DNA from: Melastoma dodecandrum
Lineage: Eukaryota; Streptophyta; Magnoliopsida; Myrtales; Melastomataceae
Direction: 5' to 3'
NCBI GenBank assembly: GCA_029817715.1
Contig: JARUPY010000387.1
Span: 4,650,001 to 4,714,000 of the forward strand
Length of the DNA stretch: 64,000 bases
Shown here: piece after piece, positions 59,884 through 64,000 of the stretch
How positions within the stretch are numbered: the first letter of the stretch is position 1
Layout: every line of letters starts with the position of its first letter
Translations under genes and position numbers: made by a program
Notes under the pieces: generated by a model
The model's input: only the letters and a program-made list of their open reading frames with translations
Databases searched by the model: none
Told to the model about the DNA's origin: nothing

Positions 59884-61059
59884 TGTTGACAAACGTGCAA
59901 GTTATCTTGGGCCTAATTTTAATGAAGCCCACAAAAGCCCATAGCCATATACTAGGCCTGTGCCTGTGGAGAGAAGTCTAGTAACCTTGTAATCAAGGGA
60001 AGTCTACAAACCTACGCCTTCGGTGGTCATCACGTCTATAGGCCTGCGCCCGAGGGCCTGCGCCTGGGACACGGAGTCTACAGGCACAACCTGCGACACA
60101 AAGTCTACAGGCTTGTGCTTGTAGAGGATATTAAGACTATAGACCTGTGCCTGCGAGGGACATGTGTCAAAGAAAAACAGTTCCATGGCCCCGAAATGAT
60201 TGGGACTTGTTACCCACGCATAACACTAGCACACGTCTTAAAGATAATCAATTAATCCCGAAGTCAGAGGAGCTGATCCACGTTTAAATGAGTGGGAATC
60301 AGTTAGCTCCGAGATTCTTGGGGTGAGTTGGGTCTGGAAGATCTTCAGAAGGTCGTAACAGACCAAGTATAAAAGGGATGAGATCTCCCTCAGAGAAAAT
60401 CACGATCAAAACAGCCAACAAAAGCTTATTTTGCTCGTCACCCTTAGCGTAGTTGTTAGGATTCCCCGACCATGGCGAGACCGTTAAGGTTTCATTGGTC
60501 TTCACTTCCACCATCAGAGTGAGCAACCGTAGCTCTGATAACAACCCTCCGCCTTCACTCCCACCATCAGAGTGAGCAACCGTAGCTCTGGTAATAATCC
60601 TCCGTCTTCACTTCCACCATCAGAGTGAGCAACCGTAGCTCTAGTAACAACCCTCCGCCCTCGACTTCAACACCAGGACGAGCCACCGTAGTCCCGGTAC
60701 ACATCTCCGCCATCGACACTCTTGCCAACGCAGACCACCACAGCCTTGACGTCCACGTCCGCCTCAGCATCCGACCGTACCCAGTCCATCAAGTCAGCTG
60801 CTAAGTCCTGCTACAAGAGGAACGCCAGCCTGCAGCGTTCCACCGTCAAGTCTGCGACGACGCTCCAAGTCTACGAAGCACTGTAGCCGGTCAACGACTT
60901 TCCGTCCTTATTTTATTTCTATGACTGTAAGCTCTTATTTTCTATTGTAAGACTTCTTTCAATCGATTTCTTCAATTACTTACTGGCGACCACATCTACA
61001 AAATCCCTGTGAGTCTTATTGCCAAATATTTCCGACGTGATCCGTTTCCGACGCGAACA
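59884..61059 (+). repeat. 5' LTR of the second element
   Basis: It starts TGTTGACAAACG and ends CGCGAACA, giving TG...CA ends over 1176 bases. TATAAAAG at 60368-60375 is the likely promoter. The end TTTCCGACG...CGAACA resembles the end of the first element's LTR. The 5' edge is inferred because the partner LTR is not in the window. Confidence 0.65.
60501..60711 (+). repeat. 53-base tandem repeat in the LTR
   Basis: Three near-identical copies with the core CCATCAGAGTGAGCAACCGT begin at 60501, 60554 and 60607, an exact 53-base period. A divergent fourth follows to about 60711. They lie downstream of the TATA box. Confidence 0.88.
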
Positions 61060-61084
61060 CGTTTTTGGCGACCACAGTGGGAGT
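61060..61084 (+). other. Primer-binding region of the second element
   Basis: CGTTTTTGGCGACCACAGTG directly after the LTR. It shares TTTGGC(A/G)ACCACAG with the first element. The primer tRNA is not assigned. Confidence 0.55.
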
Positions 61085-61105
61085 CGTGAAACTTAAAGTT
61101 TTCAG

Positions 61106-62480
61106 ATGGCAAAGAACACCCGGAGCGGACTAAATCGTGATCCTCCTCCCCCTCCATTAGACGGGGATGAGTAGAATCCATCAGCCGACTTAAATGTCGA
61201 AGACACGGCTCTAAGAAGCCATGAAACCGGGAATCAATCCAGTTCCGAAGGTCATACTCCTTCTGAGTTTATTTCCAGAATTGAATTCCATAAAGAATTC
61301 AATGATATGAGGAACCTAATGGACCGGCATATCACTGGTTTGCAAGATAATATGGCTCAGATTTTGGAGCAACTCAGTGCATTGAGTAGGCCAAGCGCTA
61401 CGGCAAAAACAGGCTTTCCTGTAGACAGGGAAAATTCCTTTATGGGAGACGCTCGACGCATAGAGAGGCACAACGTATCGTTTCCGGGAGATGAGCCTTG
61501 GAGCGGTATTAACCCACGTGCTGCAGAGATCAGTAGCGGGGACCGAGTGTCCCCATCTAGGCCTACGACCTCCCAATCTCCTACCTGGAGAGCGAATGCG
61601 GTGTACGCAATGAATCCTGCAGATGATGAAGTAGAGGTTCAGGACGAAACGAACAGGTACGCGAGTGCCATACCCCCTCGTCGACCTGGTAAAGAACCTG
61701 TTGAGGAGATTCCTCTAGGAGAAATTCCCATAATGAGAAATTTACCACGGGCAGAGAGCTTCTACACTAATGTCTCAGTGAACCCTCAGCACTCGAGTAA
61801 CCTCGAGGGCGCCGCATCCTCCAAATAAAGTGGGATACGTCCGAGAGCAGCTCGACCCCGTTCCTCCACCACCACCGAATCTGAGGGAAAAGATCGCTTA
61901 GGTTTTGGAGCAGATGGTACCTGGAGCTGTTAGGCAAGAGGACCCTGGTATATACAGGATTCCCTACCCTGCCTATATTGACAGAGAATATCTTCTTCCT
62001 AGGGGGTACAGGGTGCCTGACTTTACCCGGTTTTCGGGAGAAGATGAGATGACGCCCGTAGAGCATATAACCCGGTTCATTCATCAGGCAGGGGATGCTG
62101 CAGCAAACGATTTTTGGAAGCTAAAGCTCTTCCCGAACTCTCTCACAGGAGATGCCTTTACATGGTACGCAAGTCTACCTCCTTAATCAGTAACGACATG
62201 GGCAGAGATGCAGTCTTCTTTTATGAAGGCATTCGCACGGTTAGATACGCCTATGTCAATCTTTGAGGTAATGCGACTTAAGCAAGCCGCCGGAGAACAT
62301 CCAGGGCAGTTCCTTATGCGCCTGCGAAAAGCGCTACTGCGCTGTAGACCTGCGATTCCTGAAAGGGATCAGCTGATGATCGCATTAAACGCGTTGTCTA
62401 TGCCTTTCAAGAAAAAGCTGCAGGGAGAAAGGTTTAATGACCTGTATGACTTGGCCAGAAGGGCGACAGAGTACCATTAG
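61106..62480 (+). pseudogene. Tat-type gag, broken
   Basis: The frame opens at ATG 61106 (MAKNTRSGLNRDPPPPPLDG) but has TAG at 61172-61174. It resumes in the same frame to 61828, changes frame near 61810, and then carries TAG at 61898-61900 and TAA at 62184-62186. The core gag domain is clear: KLKLFPNSLTGDAFTWYASL, then EMQSSFMKAFARLDTPMSIF, then EHPGQFLMRLRKALLRC. It cannot make a complete protein. Confidence 0.8.
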
Positions 62481-62788
62481 TTACTGATGGAAGAGGCGCA
62501 GGCTAAGCATACCTTTCAGCTCGAAACCTTTGAGGTGGATATGGCCGAATTCGTGAAAGGCGAAGCGACGGTTTGTGAACTCCTCGCAAGGAAATCTCCA
62601 AAGCCAAAGCATCCCAGAAGTCCAACGAAGAAAGAAAGTATTCGTTCGACGTAGACAAGGCGGATGCGATTTTCGATTGGCTCATCCAACGGAAGCGCAT
62701 TAAACTTAAACCGGGTCATAGAGCTCCCCAGACAGAGAGGGAAAAGACTAGAAATTATTGTAAATGGAATATAATCCAGGACATTATA

Positions 62789-64000
62789 GTGTCTAAGGAA
62801 TTATGTTTCCCTGAGGTCGACGAAGTGACAATGGTCGATGATAGAACTTTTGATGATGAAATAGCTATCTATATGTTTGATGTTGCTGATGTAGACATCA
62901 ATTTCATCGAAACTAATATAGATCATCATTCCCTGCAGGACGTAAAGATCCCCGGGGAGACTTTGGTGGCGAATGCCCTTTTTCGCCGACTGGCTGATAA
63001 AGGTGTAGTCACCTGTCCGGTCAAAGAGGTTGCACCTAGCTTTTGCTGCTGGCATATGGACGATACGCACACCACCGATAGATGCAATAAATTCAGGAAG
63101 TATCTCTAGAACAATCAAAGCGACACCTGGTACGATCTGACCCCACTTGAGGAGATAGCGATGGGAGTAGTACACTCGGGCTCGCGAAGTGCTTCCAGCA
63201 ACTCGCAAAGGGGTTTTAAGAGCCCTCCAAGCACAGAACGCAGACCGGCAAACCGAGGGGGAAGAGGTGGTCCACATGGCCGAGGCCGAGCGCCTGAGCC
63301 ACAACCACGTGCACCCGAACGTCCCAGGCGACATTTGGAGTTTAATGACTCCCTGTCCCAGCAAGGTGCCAGGTCATGGCAAGAAAGGTCTGGCCATCTT
63401 AACGAGTCTCGCCCTGGAAGCGCAGAAGCAGATAATCCTAATAGAGCCCAGAGGCCTGAGCGAACACAAGAGAGGATGAACAAGCCTAGACAGGGAATGC
63501 CCAAGGTAGACATCCAGGCGATCCGAACAGGCCCACCGATAGCCCAGTTTTTGGAAGCAAAGATGCTATGTCAGAAATGCAAGCTCATAGCTCAAAACAA
63601 GATCCTGATTACTCAGCTCTGCACTTCCTGCTGCGTCGACTACTTCCTCAAGCTTGTAGACTTGTCCTCAAATGGAGAAATCGTGGTCAAATCCGCGCAC
63701 TCTACAACTACAGGTACTTGTGAAACTAACAGCACTTGCTCGGAAACGCAGCAAGGTCCTACGCGAACGGTAGTAGGGTATGACCCATTTGTTGGCGACT
63801 ACGTTGAGGTACGTCAAATTTTCCTTGGTTCTAAGAAATCAAGGGTAATTAAAGTAGTTAACCATTCGAAATATTGGCAGAAGGCAATGGGCAAGACCAC
63901 TTTGCCTTCGAGGGCGCGCAAGAGGAGGGACAAACGTCTAAGTCACGTCTCCAAAAGGCCCAGGCCTACCCTCTCAGGAGCAGCCCCACCGGCTAGAGCA
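62789..64000 (+). pseudogene. Gag C-terminal or gag-pro frame with CHHC knuckle, one amber stop, open to the window end
   Basis: One frame is open from 62789 to 64000 except for a single TAG at 63107-63109. Before the TAG it encodes CCWHMDDTHTTDRC, the C-X2-H-X4-H-X4-C knuckle known from Tat-type gags. After it come an Arg/Gly/Pro-rich stretch and then a cysteine-rich segment (MLCQKCKLIAQ, then LCTSCC). Long integrity after the stop suggests the amber is recent or read through. The protein continues beyond the window, so its end is unknown. Confidence 0.65.

Larger units (their letters stand above)
59884..64000 (+). mobile_element. Second Tat-type Ty3 retrotransposon, 5' part only
   Basis: A probable 5' LTR (59884-61059), a primer-binding region like that of the first element, and a gag region with stops, running off the window. 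The knuckle type (C-X2-H-X4-H-X4-C) and the gag sequence fit the Tat lineage. The element lies about 530 bases after PMR6. Pol and the 3' LTR, if present, are outside. Confidence 0.8.

Noticed and set aside
60501..60711. CRISPR-like regular repeats
   Set aside because: Contiguous 53-base tandem repeats without spacers, within a plant LTR.

Overview
The window is nuclear DNA of a flowering plant, most likely a eudicot. The evidence is several multi-exon genes with GT-AG introns that belong to plant-specific families, a MIR172 locus, a U2 snRNA gene with a plant USE/TATA promoter, and a large share of decayed LTR retrotransposons. I cannot name the species. All exon coordinates were read by eye from splice signals, frame continuity and family conservation.

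Layout. (1) 1-3500: a decayed Ty3-type gag fragment and unexplained sequence. (2) 3511-6576 (-): an eight-exon ribophorin I gene (OST1B-type subunit of oligosaccharyltransferase) with one in-frame stop. (3) 11474-14374 (+): an intact two-exon phenylalanine ammonia-lyase (PAL) gene with AC elements, a G-box and a TATA box upstream. (4) 15182-15600 (-): a broken receptor-like kinase C-lobe. (5) 16059-17298 (+): a two-exon DNL zinc-finger gene (mitochondrial HSP70 escort protein type). (6) 17300-22880: decayed mobile-gene debris and unexplained sequence. (7) 22881-34549: a rearranged Tat-lineage Ty3 retrotransposon with three 5' LTR copies, pol with two RNase H domains, a reverse-strand extra ORF, and a 3' LTR that carries a hAT-like MITE containing a tRNA-Met relic. 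(8) 37271-37371 (-): a MIR172 hairpin. (9) 41834-42775: a foldback, MULE-like element with a non-repeated centre. (10) 43057-45226 (+): an eight-exon ARA6/RABF1 gene. (11) 46126-46410: an ARM-repeat (PUB-type) pseudogene, followed at 46745 by a U2 snRNA gene. (12) 49580-52826 (-): a nine-exon serine carboxypeptidase-like gene. (13) 55257-59356 (+): a five-exon PMR6-type pectate lyase with a GPI-anchor-like tail. (14) 59884-64000: the 5' part of a second Tat-type element (LTR, primer-binding region, gag) that runs off the window.

The host genes are ordinary single-copy loci with no operon-like relation: ER N-glycosylation (OST1B), phenylpropanoid entry (PAL), mitochondrial chaperone maintenance (HEP), developmental timing (miR172), endosomal traffic (RABF1), splicing (U2), vacuolar or secreted proteolysis (SCPL) and cell-wall pectin (PMR6). 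The most unusual material is the single nonsense codon in the otherwise intact OST1B gene, the Tat element with its antisense ORF and LTR rearrangements, and the MITE with a captured tRNA-Met and an empty site in a sister LTR. I found no evidence for a wholly new system.
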